From Gnetum montanum (taxonomy: Eukaryota > Streptophyta > Gnetopsida > Gnetales > Gnetaceae), in the NCBI GenBank assembly GCA_015680685.1, contig MNCI01014752.1, positions 354,295 through 418,294 on the forward strand: a DNA stretch of 64,000 bases, written 5' to 3'. The notes beneath the pieces were generated by a model, which did no database searches, was not told where the DNA came from, and saw only the letters and a list, made by a program, of their open reading frames with translations. The translations under genes were made by a program, and so were the position numbers. Position 1 is the stretch's first letter, and the number at the start of each line of letters is the position of its first letter. Positions 1-12,499 of the stretch are shown piece by piece.

Positions 1-2620
1 AGTCCCCATCTAATAAGAACTTTAACAAATCGGTGACTGGGCATTTCTCAAACTAAGGAAGGACTCAAGGATTGAAATAGGTGTGACTTCAAGGGAACTT
101 GATGCTTTTGTGTTGGCCATTCTCTTGGGTGCTTGGATGTTTTCTTTTTGAGTTTTCTCACCATTTTGATGTTACCCCAATTATCGGAAGCTGAGACAAT
201 AAAAATAAAAAGTCTTTGCATGGTGTGGTTCTCATGTATAAAAACAAAAAACATAATAAAGAAAAAACTAAGTGAGAATTCAAAGCACACCCCTTAGACG
301 AAATAAACTTGGGCTACAAGCACTGGTTATGGAACCAAAAGTGTTCCCTCTAACTAAGGCCCTTCTCGTTTTCCATTCTCTCCTTTTTTTCGTCAAAATG
401 GTGGTGACTCTTGGGGAAGGCATCCTTGTTATCCAAGTGGATGGTTTAGCCGAATGCATTGATGCGAAGTCACTAGATGTGGTTGGTTTGAGGCTGGACT
501 TGGAATGGGATTTGCTAAGTCACATTAATCATGAACTATACAAGGGATTGTATACCACCTTGTTCTTGAGATTCTGTTCCATTCTATTCTCTCCATCCTT
601 CTCTCCATTGTTCACCTCATTGTCAGTTGTATCATTAGTGTATATATTTTGGTTAGTGTATATATTTTGGTTAATGCATTGTTTTCCTTTTGGTAAATTC
701 TTGCGGTTAAGACTTTAACTCTTATTTCAAATGACATTCCCAAAGCCTACGAACTATTTGAATGTGGGTTTGTCAGGGCATTAAAGGGCATGAGCCTACT
801 TTGGGGAGGACCCACTGACATTCCTATTTGGTGCACCAGTTAACTTCTTTTCCCTAACATTTTTGCAATTAATTTTATTTTTTTCATTACCATCTTAGCA
901 TCCATTTCCTCAATGCTATAGTTGTCCCTTTTTATCTATCTTTCTTACTCCTTTCCTTTCTCCATTCTAATGCTACCAGAGGTTCGCGATTAGTCATGGG
1001 GGTACGGGGCCCGATTTTTTTGATTTTCTATTAGCCCCAAATTTTTTCAATTTTTTCCTAACCCCTACACCTTCAGTAGTCATCATTAATACATCCCTAG
1101 ATCCATAATTAGCCATACCACAACCTAGCCAATGAACTTTCACCGTAGAAAGGTATCAATTACATGATGATTCATTTACCCTTTCTAATATAAGATTGTG
1201 TTGTGTGTGCAAATGGTGATCATGGAATAATGGACCAGATCTGGAGGGAACACATGGAATGAAGTAGTGCTATAGTAGCTATGCAAGGAGCAAGATCGAT
1301 GGTGCACTTAACGATGGACAACGAAAGGCACAATCCTGGCATTGGCAGCGGCAACACTTCTTTCTCTCTCTCTCTCTTTCTCAGCTGCCAACTAAGGCTT
1401 GATGTTAATGTAATAAGGTGTTCCCCCTTTTTATCATGAATACCAGTTTTGTGAAGTCTTGTAATGATGATCCATTCACATGTCATCCCATTAGTTCCAT
1501 TCACCTCAATAATCCCATACCTTCCCAATATTTTGTAAGGAACTTGAGGATGAGTTTTCATTCAATCATGGGGGTATGAGAAGACACGATTCGCATAAGC
1601 TGCGATATCGCATCCCATTCAATATCGCATCTTCCCCTACGATATCGTGTACGCGATATCGTAGTTCACTATCAAGTCTATAAATAAGAGGTGGCTCTCC
1701 CTTGTTTCCTCATCCTGGGCTAGAAGTAGGGAAACTTTGGCAGTTTGATCACTCCAAAGATAGAATATTTTCCATGTGCCTGCAGTAGAAGTTCTAAAGT
1801 GAACGGATCTTTATTTGAGCAACATTGTACCTAAACACAAGTTGTGTATGACAATAAAGATGAACTTCTTGGATAAACCTTGCAGTGCATGGAATAGGAT
1901 TGTATTTTAATGTTATTTATTGCTTTCTCTCTCTTACCCTTAAACTCATAGAATGCAGAATGAGTACGACTTGATTACAAGCATCTAAGGATGTGTACGG
2001 ATAGTCAAGGAATTGGCTGCTCATTGAAACATGGTATGAGTACGACTTGATTACAAGCATCTAAGTGTGAATACCTAGTAACCCAGTGGCGTATCCAGGA
2101 TCTGCGCTTGGTAATCCCAGTGGTAGTCGTGCACCAAGATGTGTATGGTTAGTTAAGGAATCGGCTGCTCATCGTACTTAGGCTAGATTAGATTCTCTCA
2201 ACCCTTTCCTCCTAGTTAATTGCCTCAGTACGATCACTTTGAGCACGTGCATTATGCGTAGTGATCCCAACAACGATTAGCATTTGGTAGCTGCGGTTGC
2301 ATCGGTTCAGGGTGTGTACGGTAAGTGGGAATGGATGCTGATGCTAGGTAATTTAGACTTATTAGTTAGAGTAGTAATTAGTTTCTCAACCCTTCACCTC
2401 AATAGCATAGGAGAAAAACATAAAAACCATAAAAATCATATGCCTCAGACTTACTTAACCATACACCATGAAAACTACAAGTCAGTCTAGGAAGACAACG
2501 AATGATTAACCCCAAGTGTTCCATGGGGCATGTAGGCACTTAGTCTACGGAGTTTGACTAAATCATGCGTGCTACACTTGTTTCGTATGGTTGAGTGTAG
2601 GGGTACCTCACCACTCATCA
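1..2620 (+). mobile_element. Copy A: 3' end of an Athila-like Ty3/gypsy element
   Basis: The left edge enters the element after integrase. Bases 60-720 match 51,070-51,700 of copy E in the same order, including a shared 'aaaagtctttgcatggt' block and a shared reading segment (AKSLDVVGL here against AKSLEVVHF there). From about 1,500 the sequence matches the tail just before the 3' LTR of copy E and then enters the LTR at 1,577. The roughly 5-kb extra gene that copy E carries here is absent. The right end (2,620) abuts the integrase of copy B, so copy A inserted into copy B. No part of 1-1,576 has an intact frame. A CT-rich run lies at about 1,357-1,382. Confidence 0.7.
1577..2620 (+). repeat. 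3' LTR of copy A
   Basis: It starts TGAGAAGACAC after a G-rich tract (catgggggta) and ends ACTCATCA, giving TG...CA. A TATA box (TATAAATA) lies at 1,679-1,686. A direct duplication of about 77 bp, starting gagtacgacttgattac, recurs at about 1,960 and 2,037 and makes this LTR the longest of its family (1,044 bp). The last 400 bp match the ends of the LTRs at 21,373-22,270, 23,365-24,285, 57,710-58,563 and 8,639-9,571 (minus). Homology among the copies not followed by gag stops here, which fixes the LTR end. Confidence 0.75.
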
Positions 2621-4079
2621 ATTAGTCTTTCTTTTTGGGCTAGACTTAAGTCCAAGTCAAGGTCATAGGTTGTTGAAAGTATATAGAGTTAAGCTTGGAT
2701 GAGAAGCGTTGGAAGTTTTCTATACACTAGCTCACAGGGAGAATACCCAATAGGAAGTTTCCATGTTGAATGAAAAGCCCAAAGAGCATCCTTGAGTTTG
2801 TTGCTCTAGCCCTTCCTATATTAACTAACTGTGCATGTTAGTATTTTAGTAATTTCCCTATTGGTGACCTCAGCTTGACCATTGGCTTGGGGGTGGTATG
2901 GAGTTGTTTGTTTATGTTCAACTCCCAAGCATTACATGAGCTTTCAAAAAGTAGCACCAATGAAATGTGTTCCATTATTAGAAATTAGTGCTCATGGTAT
3001 ATCAAACCTATTTACAACATTTTTTTGTACAAACAGAGTTACCATAGATGATGAACAATTAGTGATGGTTGTAGCTTCCTCCCATTTGATACAGTAGTCA
3101 ACAACCACAGTGATGTAGGCCTTTCCATTTGACATGGGCTTGATGAGCCTCATAAAGTCAATCCCCTAAAGATCGAAAGGCTTTAATGGTTGGATCCACT
3201 ATTTTGGTTCTTCCATGTGTGTAGTCATCCATCCATCACATTGGCACCTATCACAAGAATGGAAGAAGTAATGGACATCCTTGAAGGTCATGGGCCAACA
3301 ATATCTAGCCATAGGGATCTTAATGGTCATTTACCTTCTAGCATAATGGTCCCCACAAGGACCTTCATGTGCATCCAAAAGGACTTAAAGTTGATTTGCA
3401 TTAGGGACATACCATCATACTAAGCCATCATGCAAACCTTTTAGAGGTTGTCATTGATTTCCATAAAGTGTTTGGCTTGATGAAGAAACTACTATTTCTT
3501 CTTATGGTCCTACTTTTGTGACATCTCCTATGTGAGTAGATAGGAGAGGATGTTTTCATACTAGTTTGTTTCTTTGGGATCTTACTCATTAACAACACTA
3601 GCAAAGAGCAATTCATTATGAAATTGATTAAATAATAGGTTCTCCTCCTTCCTACTATCCCATCACATTCAAGATAAGTGGTCAGCTACCACATTCTTGG
3701 TCCCCTTTTAATCTACCATTGTTAGATCAAACTCCTAAAGGATCATCGACCAAAATATGACATGAAAACTTACTATTGGCTTGTTCATTAGGAACTAGAT
3801 GGCACTATGGTTGGTGTGCATAAAAACTTTGTATCCAAGCACATATTCTCTGAATTTCTCCAATGCATACACCACTTTCATAAGATCCTTTATAATGGTG
3901 ATGTAGTTAAGTTGTGCACTCACAATGCTTCTACTTACATAGTGGATATAGTATGGACATTTTTTATCATCCATCTATGTAAGCATGACCTCCAAAGTGT
4001 AGTTTAATGCATCTGTCATGATGTGGAATGGCCTGGATCAATCTAGTGCTCATAGAATTGGAGTCTCTATGAGTTTTTG
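2621..4079 (-). pseudogene. RNase H and integrase relic of copy B
   Basis: This continues the polyprotein. The integrase core is recognisable from the catalytic Glu region [18 protein letters not shown] near 2,850-2,900, followed by a segment ending in LAQKERLIDEW at the 2,621 breakpoint, which aligns with copy E at about 50,260-50,290. Stops are frequent. The remainder is displaced to the left of copy A. Confidence 0.65.
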
Positions 4080-4870
4080 CTTAATTTTTTGGAATGCATG
4101 CTTACATTCTTTGGTCTAGATGAACGATGCAACTTTCTTTGTAAGTTCCACCAAAGGCTTGACCATCTTTAAGAATTTTTTAAGGAAGCACCTATAGTAA
4201 CTAGTGTGACCAAGGAATGACTTGACATTCTTCATGGTCTTTGGTTGTCTGGTTATTCCTTGGATGACCCTTATTTTTTCTATGTCTACCTCAATCCCTT
4301 TGTTCAAAATTCGATGTCTTAAAACAATGCCCTCTTAGATAATCAGATGGCTCCTTTGCCAACTAAGCCTTAAGTTGGTTTCTACACATTGTTGAAGAAC
4401 TTGCTCCAGGTGGTCCAAGGCTTGCTCAAAGGTAGCCTTGTAGGTAGAGAAGTCATTCATAAGGCCTCTACCTTGCTATTGATTTATTATTGGAAGATGA
4501 TTAGGACCAATTTTTGGAATGTGGTGGGAGAATTGGATAGGTCAAAGGGCATCTTTCTATATGCAAAAGTCCCCTAGCAACTTGTGAACATTGTCTTGGC
4601 CTAGTCATTTGGTACAATCTAGATTTGGTTATAGTCACTATAACCATCTAGAAAGCTATAGTAATAATTCCCCACAATAGCATCTAGCACTTGGTCTACA
4701 AATGGCAATGGAAAATGATATTTGTAAGTGGTCATATTTAATAGCCAAAAGTTTATATAGACTCTTCACTTCTTTCTTTGGCATAATAACAAGTGGGCTA
4801 ACTCACTTGCTATTTGCAATGGGTAAATAAACATAACCTTGAGGAGTTGTTTAATTTTCTCATTGACAAT
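4080..4870 (-). pseudogene. Reverse transcriptase relic of copy B
   Basis: Recognisable RT blocks run from FPLPFVDQVLDAIVG and SFLDGYSDYNQI through GTFAYRKMPF to the catalytic region, which reads LMNDFSTYKATFEQAL in place of a YMDDF-type motif, so one catalytic Asp is lost. The C-terminal connection (GIEVDIEKIRVIQGI...SFLGHTSYYR) is still open at 4,307-4,116. The residue pattern around ETNLRLSW and FEQAL fits the Athila lineage. Confidence 0.75.
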
Positions 4871-5335
4871 TTGCTTGAGTTTTTTATTCAAGCATCTTTG
4901 TGGCTACCTCTTTGGTTTGATGGATGAATCTGTATATATTCTGTGCTAGCATTTCCTTGGATCAATTTTTGTTAATTCATGATATGACCAAGCAAAGGCT
5001 ATTGGCCATTTGTTGATAACTTCAAAAAATTTCTTTTTGTACAGGAGCAAGTGTGGCATTGATAATTATCGATTTGCTATTATTCAGAAATTCATACTTC
5101 ATTTTTGCTAGTAGAGCCTTTAATTTAAGGGGCTTCTACTTGGAAGTTTCAGGGATCTCCAAATCTAACCAATTAATTTCACTTTGTTCATGAAAGATTT
5201 GGTGATGGATTTGCTCCAACTTATTCATGCTTTCTACATATGAACTTGTGAGGCTCTTAGTTGGTTCTATGAACATTTTTGATCTATCCTCATTTTCAAT
5301 TATTAGCCATTGAGTGCCCTCCTATTTAGTGGCTG

Positions 5336-5830
5336 CTATGTATAGGCAACTTTGAACTTTTGTGATATCTGCACACTGACTACATGCCTGAAGTGATATG
5401 TTCTTAACGGTCCATAGTTTTGCAAGTAGTAACACCTTGTTTCACTGTATGTGATGCATGGAACTCTCTTCTTCTTAATTTCTTGAAATTTATTTTCCTT
5501 AAAAATTTCTAAGGAAAGGTCTCTAATCCCCAATCTTGCACCTATGGCTCTTAGCCATGCTCTTTCCATGATGATAGAAAATTCTGCTTTATTGTTTTCC
5601 ACATGGATTACAAGAAAATATGTCCACCCACAAATGGTGGTTACAATGTCTTCTACCAATCTCAAAGGAATAGCGATGGATTACTCTACCAACTTTAGCT
5701 TGATGTTGCTCTTTTCTAAGGGAGGTAGGTTCCAAGCTTTATACATTTCTTGCGAAATCAAGTTAACTCTAGAACTTGAGTCTAAAAGAGCCTTACATGG
5801 TTCATTTCTAGCAATCTATAAGTAGATTAG
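5336..5830 (-). pseudogene. Retropepsin relic of copy B
   Basis: The minus strand reads NEPCKALLDSSSRVNLIS, the position of the aspartic protease flap and active site. The expected D-T/S-G is now D-S-S. Downstream, GWTYFLVIHVEN and an IIMERAWL...LGIRD segment align with the same domain of copy E (47,560-47,905). The frame is open for 109 codons at 5,665-5,336. The loss of the catalytic triplet shows it is dead. Confidence 0.65.
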
Positions 5831-6129
5831 AGGACTCCCAAGATCAAATCTCTACTTGGAAAGATAACCATCCTTGATCCAATCTGTAATTGCATGGGTC
5901 AACATGACTGTGTGTAACTGGGAAGCACTTTGGTTTGAAAATTGCTCGATAGAACTATTATAGGAGGTAGTAGTAAGGTTAATAGCCATAGGTGTTTTTG
6001 AGGGCTTTGTGGGGTTGTTGGCACTAAAGAATGGTCTTTTGAAAGGCTTGGATTCAAAGTCACTTAATTGAGGAGTCAATTCTAATTTTAGGATGCTCAT
6101 AACATTTGTTTTCTATGGTAAGACAAGTA

Positions 6130-8485
6130 TCTTACCTTGCATGGATGTAGTAACTAATAGAGGAGTTAAAGATGGAGGTGCAAGAGTGGAAGAGTATTAA
6201 GGAGAATAGTAGGGAAATGGGAACTCCCCCTTGGTAATTGTGTTTTGTAGTATTCAAAAGGATAATAGTGATGCGGAAAGGATGCGTGATTGGAAAAGTT
6301 ATGTGGAGATATGAGCTATTGAATGTAATACCTGTATAGATTTGGTTTGTTATAAGGGTATTACTAGTACGGAGGTGGCATTCCCCATGATTGTAGATGT
6401 TGCCACTACTGGTATTATTCCTAAGGTTGAGGTGGCACTCCACTTGGATAGTAAGCTTGTTGGTGAAACTGCTACTAATAGTTGCTTTGTGGATAAGGCA
6501 ATTGTTTGGGTGTTTTCCATTTTACTAATCTAAGATTTAAAGCATACACCCATGATTCTTGTAAGTGTGACACTATAGGATAGTAATCCATGGGATGTTC
6601 ATATTGATAGATGTCATACCCCTCATCATCGGACTTGGAATTTGCAAACTTCTCTACTATTGCAGCTTTGCCCTTAGCTTTATGATATTCACATTCAACC
6701 TTCTTCTTTTTCCTTCACTCATAAACACTACCTCCTTAATCTTTAATTTTTTTTACAATCTTTAGAGAAATTTGGAATTGTCATCTAAGAAGTCTCACAT
6801 CTTATCAACCTTAGCAAATATTTTAGTAATAGATTTTTAGATTAGCAAGGTTTTCCTTGCATCAGTTCATCAAGTGGTGTCTCCTCTTCACTTTCATAGA
6901 AATAGACCTCCCTCTTATGGATGAGGGGTCCCTATTATATTCTTTTGCACTCTCTCATTTTTTTAATTCTTCTTTCTCTTTGACCACTTGCTCAATGATC
7001 CTTTCAATTTGATGGACCCTTAGCTTAGAAAGTCTTCCTTGGGTGTAGACCTAAAAGGTTCTCCTTATTTTGGTTTTGAGCCCATCTATGATGTCACATA
7101 GTTGATCCCATTGAGAGTACCCATGGCCTAGGCATCAATGTAATAAAGAGTAGTACCTACCCATAGTTGCATCCAAGGAATCATGAGTACCTTGTTTCTA
7201 CCCTTATATTTGCCTCCTAAAATTGAACACTCTAGAGTACATTTGATACTTGTCATTGAACAACTCTAGCATCATATCCCATCATTGAATAGATTCCAAT
7301 TCCAAGGACTGGTAATAGCTCTCTACTTCTTTGATGAGTATCCTTGAGAATAGTTTTAGTTTTTTCCATTCATTTTTCACATTCTATAAGGCACATGCAT
7401 CATGAAAGGCTCACAGGTGATTTTATGGATTTGAATTGTACCCACCCCCTTGAACTTGGAGATATTATTCATCTCCAACTATTTAATTTGGCTATCCTTC
7501 ATGTACTTGGTTGGAATCCTTATAGCCTTTGAAATGTTTAACATGTTTTTGCTAGCCAATAGGGGCTCATCATATTCATAGCGGTCTCTATGGCCCCTCT
7601 CATGGCCATGATGCCTATGATGAATCTTGCTATGTCTTCATTCTCTATGATGTTCAACCAGGGGCTGCTCATGCCCATGGTCTTTGTTATCTCAGTAGGA
7701 TCTACAATCATCCTTATCTAGTTGTTCATCTTCATCATGATTTATGTTGTGTCTACTTCTCCCATTAGATTTAGAGAAGGAAGACGATGAGGATGTTGAT
7801 GAAGGCAAAGAGGGAGAGTAAGTTGCACTAGAATGATGCCTACTACCCCTTCTTCTTTGATCCCTATCATGATCAGCATGTTTGTCTTTCTCCTTATGCT
7901 TTTCATTGTTCATGCCTTGGTTGCCACCATTTGAGGCTCCCTACTCTCTAGACCTATTCTTCCCATTACCAGGGTTATTCATAGTTGACTGCACCTACTG
8001 GTTAAGGGTCTCCTCCTTAAAGAGAGGAGGAGAATCTATGTATTGGGAAGCACCTAAAAAAACTCCTCTCCTTTGGGTATTTGTAGGAATAAGTGGATAG
8101 AAAACTTTTTTCCTTTTGAAGCCTCATATTGAGCTTCCATTTGTTGATCTTTCTTTCATTGTGCTTCTGCGAAAAGATAATCCTGATAAGCATGGTCATG
8201 AACCTTGTACTTTGCATTGAGTCTAGTAATGCCCAACTTGATGAGACTATTTAACAACATTGTTGGAATAGATCAGTCAAAAGGAAACATGATATTGCCT
8301 TTCATGTTCCTCCATCATAGCTACTCATTCTAATGTAGGATGAAGGTGAAATTTGGAATGTAGGCATTTGAATGAGTGTAGACAACTTTGAATTGGTGGG
8401 GCACTTGTGTCTTTTGGCCTTCTTGTTGTTGATTGGATTCACTTGGAAATGGTGGTGAAGAGTATTCCCTACGAGAAGAAGCCAT
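6130..8485 (-). pseudogene. gag relic of copy B
   Basis: The start codon is at 8,485-8,483, just past the primer site and leader, and opens MASSRRE, matching MASSHRE of copy E. A charged, Ser-rich, low-complexity linker (7,692-7,913; SSSSSFSKSNGRSRH) matches the plus-strand gag of copy E at about 45,545-45,620. Several stops and shifts break the frame. The boundary with protease near 6,130 is approximate. Confidence 0.65.
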
Positions 8486-8619
8486 ATCAATGATTGTGTA
8501 AAAATAGTGTGTGTTTGTTATTATTTTTTATCATAATGGTTTTAACATTAGGTTCCTTTACAACATTGTTGGAGGGTTTCACTATCCTTTCCTAGGTAGC
8601 ACACTTAGCTAACTAAAGT

Positions 8620-8637
8620 TCCTCGACAACAACATTA
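8620..8637 (-). promoter_or_regulatory. Decayed primer-binding site of copy B
   Basis: One base after the LTR end the minus strand reads TAATGTTGTTGTCGAGGA. The usual tRNA-Asp-type site of Athila elements, from my knowledge of the family, is TGGCGCCGTTGCCGGGGA. All seven differences are C-to-T or G-to-A transitions. Confidence 0.6.
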
Positions 8638-8638
8638 A

Positions 8639-9571
8639 TGATGAATGTCGATTAGTTCCTATGCCCAATTATATGAATCACAAGTGTTGCACTAGCAATT
8701 TGGTTGAATTTCATGGACTTTAGCTCCTAAATGCATAATAGGCAAGGTAGTGACTTAAGGATGTGATTGTTGTCTTCTTGGCTTCACTTGTGTAAGTGCA
8801 AATGTATGGTTAAGTGTAAGCCATGACACATGATTTTTATTAATTTTATATTTTATTTGATTTAATCTACGTATGAAAAAATAATTAATTGTGTGTTAAC
8901 TAATTATTGTCTAATGCCTTAATCTAATGATCCTAACATAAGCATTTGAGCCCACCTTCCATGCACATTCTAAACTTGTTAAGAATGCTATTGGATTACC
9001 AAGTGTTAGGTTACTGAGTGAACCAAGTGATAACACCACTAAGATTACCAAGCGTTAATGATATGTTTGAAGCGGTCATACTTATGTGTGATGATTAAGC
9101 ATATTAATTAACTAAGAACATGAACATAAAATGCATAATGATAAAGTACATGAATGAAAGTATTAAACTATTCTTAAGTGTTGAAAGGAGTTCCAAGAAT
9201 CTCATCTTTATTGCTAGCACATCAAAGTGTTTAGGTACATTGATGCTTGAATAAGGATCCATACAGTTCTTGAAGTCCTACTGCGGGCACTTAGAAAATA
9301 TTCTAACTTTGACAAAAACAAACTACAAGAACTTAGCTACTCTATTGACTCAACAATACCATAAATGCAATTGGTACGTGCATTTATATAGGCAAAGATA
9401 GACATTGCATTGATGCATATGCATCAACGCATCAACCCATGTGTTGATAGGGATAAGTCGACACATACCTATCGATGCAGCCCATTGCATGATTTATCAA
9501 TCTTGAAAAGCATTATGTCAGCTATATGTCTTAGCATGTACTTATACTTAAATTATTTTGGGGTTGCAACA
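8639..9571 (-). repeat. 5' LTR of copy B
   Basis: On the minus strand the LTR begins TGTTGCAACC at 9,571 and ends ATTCATCA at 8,639 (933 bp). It has a TATA-like TATATAAATG near 9,381-9,390. The upstream half is crowded with GATGCAT and ATCGATG words, also seen in the other family LTRs. The sequence outside 9,571 has no similarity to the element interior, so 9,571 looks like a true outer end. Confidence 0.75.
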
Positions 9572-11182
9572 TCCCACACCTAATACCCTAATCAAGTTCT
9601 AATACCCTATTATTTAGGTATTGAAACATATGAAATGAAATGAACATTTATTACATCCAAAGACCTATAGGATCTATTGGACAAAATTATCAAAGCTAAC
9701 TTTTGATCCTAGTGCCTATTGGTTATGGGCCCATCACACTTCCACTATGCCATTTCAATGTTACAAGCATGTCACTTGTTATGATCATGGTAATTCATTA
9801 AATATAAGAATCATCACCTATGGGTTCAATATTTATCCTGAAAAGCCAAGGTCCTACAAGAATGGTAGACAAGTGAAAGCCTAACCTCTTTTGAGTGGAT
9901 GCACCCAAGCTTGAACCTAAGTCTTACCACTTGAAAAACAAGTACCTTACCATCACTCAAAGTAGTGCTCCCTACCATGTTAATTCAATATATAAAGAAA
10001 AGTATATTAAGTCCAAGTTATCAAATATGACTTCAAATTTATATTGTTAGTTTAAAGAAATGCTCATATTGAGTCATTGTATTATCAATAGAGTAAAGCT
10101 ACCTAGCTCCCAATACACTCATCAATAAAATCCTTATTCCAAAAACACAAATAGAAAGATAAAATTTAAAGCACTATATTTAACAACATAACATAATAGA
10201 TAAAACCATAATTACATACTATAACAGATACAAACATAATTAGAAGATTAGTAAACAAATGTGGCCCATTTTTTTAGTTTTTTCTAAATTACTACAAACA
10301 ACATGTTTTATCTCAAAAATGCTATGAAAATACTTTTAAAAAAGACGAAGGTAAAAATACTTCGAAAACAAAAAGAGGATAAATTTTAAAATTTTAATGA
10401 GATCCAAAATATTAAATAATTAGAAAAACTGAGACATCCGATGAGAAGGATTCTACGGGAAAAAAAACCTAATGAATTTAGAAATTGTTTTAATTTATTG
10501 AAAATATTTTCATCCCAAAGATACCCTGGAATTCTGGAAACAAATAGAACAAAGCCAAACGAGAAACACCGTTTCTTTTCGAATAGCATCCGAGTAACCA
10601 ACCCTCTAGTCTACGTATTAAATCTCCCTGCCAAATTTATTTTGAGATAACTGTAAATAAAAAAACCTCATAAAAGGAGACATTTCTAGCCATTACCATT
10701 TCAATTAAAGGAAGCAGCATGTCGTTAAAACAAAATGTCATTTAGAAATTAATATCTTTAAAGAAAAATTGCGTAACAATTAACCCTGTAAACAGATTTT
10801 TTCCATCCACGTCGATTACAGTGTATCAATGCATTGCATAACATAGCCTTCTTCAAAAAGAAAACCTCCGTTCCCAACAGCCGTAAAAGTAAAGAACAAA
10901 GAACATGACATAAGCTGAACAAGAAAACATGCAGTAAGAATAGAGGGTTTCGAAACCACACCCAAAATGGATAACACAAGTCACATTCATAGTTAATTGC
11001 TCTCCCTTGGCGAACAAAACATCAATCTTTACTTTCCAAACATGAACGCTAGCGAACAATACATCAATTATTTACTTTACAAACATGAACGTCAAGAACG
11101 TTAAGCAAAAATTTACAAAAGATTATTGAAAAATCCAGTTCAATGAACTCACACAACTCTCATGTTGCAACATTACAAAGAT
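9572..11182. other. AT-rich intergenic stretch, no gene seen
   Basis: About 1.6 kb between copy B and the 3' end of the kelch gene. Short open frames here (for example 10,386-10,650 on both strands) have no recognisable domain and overlap each other. I see no repeat pair with the rest of the window. Confidence 0.6.
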
Positions 11183-11188
11183 TTTATT
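11183..11188 (-). terminator. Possible poly(A) signal of the kelch gene
   Basis: An AATAAA hexamer on the minus strand about 20 bases after the stop codon at 11,210-11,208. It is close to the stop, so a further signal downstream may be the one used. Confidence 0.35.
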
Positions 11189-11207
11189 GACCAAGTATAC
11201 AGAGTTC

Positions 11208-12374
11208 TTAGCAATTGACTATAAACGGAAGCACAACATGATCTTCTTTACCGTCCAAGGAGTCATACTGCTGAAGCGTCACAGTGCTCCAGCGATGACG
11301 CATATGAAATTCAACAGCAACTTCTCTGGTAGAGAACACACCATCCGTTGGGAGCCCACGGTAACGCACTATCACGAAACAACCGCCCTCCTCCGAAGCT
11401 CCGCGGATGAAGAAATCCTCATCAAAAATGTTCAAAGCCATGCAAAATTTCACAAATGAAATGTTTTCCCAGGGCCCAAACTTCATGTCCGCCGAGACGC
11501 TACGCAACTGAACCCGCACAACACCGGGAGGATCACATCGAACAAGCCTGAACAGAGCATCCCCATTCCCATTTTCAGGTCCCTGCAACGTCAATGGAAT
11601 TGCGTAGGGACATTCTTGTTCCGCTGTCCTGCGGAAGCACTCATCCAGAAAATCGTCATGATGCTCCCAAGAATCGTTGCTGGGGCAATAAACCACGCAC
11701 ACGAGCTGATTTGCTCCACGGATTTCCCGGCCTATCACCAGCAATCGCCCATGAAGCACTGCATACTGTTGTATCTCCATCTTGGCTGGCAGAGGTTTCA
11801 GGCCATGCGTCCAAGAATTTCCCCTGAAATCGAAACGATTGACCAGGTCACTTCTATCGTGAGCTCTTTGTCCACCGGCGACGTAGAGAAAGCTGTCGTT
11901 GATCATCCCGGCTGCCATGTTGTGCTGCGAGTGCTGCATTTGCATTCTCGGGGACAGACTGTGGGTTCTGGACCGGTGATTGTAGCTTAGAATGCGGTTT
12001 CCTTGGCGCTCGCACAACATCACACGGGCCATGGATCCGCCATGAGAGAGAGCGAAGCAGAGCTGCTCCTGCAAAATGGGGCCACTGTTGGGTTGGATTT
12101 GGCCGTGGCAGAGCCTTAAGATTTGCCTGATCTCCATGGAGGGCGCAGGCTGTTGCTCAAGAGCCATGGTTTCGAAGCGGAAGCGCCTGACGTTGAGCAT
12201 GTTTCGCCTTCGTTGTTTGGTGTCTTGCCAGAATTCGAGTAGCAAAAGTGATTCGTTTTGCAGGCTGTCTTGCGCCCGAATCACCGCCGACGTACTTTTC
12301 TTAAATCGTACTTCTCTTGAGGAGGCCGTATCTTGATCATCTGCTTCTACGTTGCCGCGGAGGGGGTCCTCCAT
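11208..12374 (-). CDS. Kelch-repeat protein, single exon, intact
   Basis: An uninterrupted 388-codon frame, ATG to TAA, with much higher GC than its surroundings. Kelch-type blades are visible: residues about 150-210 hold AAGMINDSFLYVAGGQ followed by VNRFDFRGNSWTHGLKPLP, then YAVLHGRLLVIGRE and VVYCPSNDSWEHHDD, each a hydrophobic strand, Gly pair and Trp spaced as in kelch repeats. The first 60 residues are polar and show no F-box that I recognise, although plant relatives are often F-box/kelch substrate adaptors of SCF ubiquitin ligases. No signal peptide or membrane segment is seen. A TATA-like box lies about 120 bases upstream. The function is probably protein-protein interaction, and the target is unknown. 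An expressed gene is likely, but a retroposed single-exon copy cannot be excluded. Confidence 0.85.
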   Translation of the reverse strand: MEDPLRGNVEADDQDTASSREVRFKKSTSAVIRAQDSLQNESLLLLEFWQDTKQRRRNMLNVRRFRFETMALEQQPAPSMEIRQILRLCHGQIQPNSGPILQEQLCFALSHGGSMARVMLCERQGNRILSYNHRSRTHSLSPRMQMQHSQHNMAAGMINDSFLYVAGGQRAHDRSDLVNRFDFRGNSWTHGLKPLPAKMEIQQYAVLHGRLLVIGREIRGANQLVCVVYCPSNDSWEHHDDFLDECFRRTAEQECPYAIPLTLQGPENGNGDALFRLVRCDPPGVVRVQLRSVSADMKFGPWENISFVKFCMALNIFDEDFFIRGASEEGGCFVIVRYRGLPTDGVFSTREVAVEFHMRHRWSTVTLQQYDSLDGKEDHVVLPFIVNC

Positions 12375-12491
12375 TGAAGAGTCTGAGCTCGAGACTGAAT
12401 CCGAATTGCCTGCTTCTGCTGCGGTGGTGATGTGCTTTGAAACTGTCAGAGAGAGTGATTGCGAAGGAACGATCCAGAAAGCTTCAACTGG

Positions 12492-12499
12492 TATTTAAA
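12492..12499 (-). promoter_or_regulatory. TATA-like box of the kelch gene
   Basis: TTTAAATA on the minus strand about 118 bases upstream of the ATG, consistent with a leader of roughly 85-90 bases. The GC-rich gene context fades to AT-rich sequence beyond it. Confidence 0.5.

Larger units (their letters stand above)
2621..9571 (-). mobile_element. Copy B: Athila-like Ty3/gypsy element, reverse strand, truncated
   Basis: Read on the minus strand from 9,571, the order is LTR, primer site, gag starting MASSRRE, Ser-rich gag linker, protease, RT, RNase H and integrase. That order (RT before integrase) is Ty3/gypsy. The integrase is cut at 2,620 by copy A, so the rest of the element lies left of the window. 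Every reading frame carries stops and shifts, so it is inactive. Copy E on the plus strand is a close relative and aligns domain for domain. Confidence 0.8.

Noticed and set aside
272-718. 148-codon plus-strand frame as a gene
   Set aside because: The homologous region in copy E (51,430-51,660) is broken by stops and the end is low-complexity hydrophobic; kept only as part of the element.
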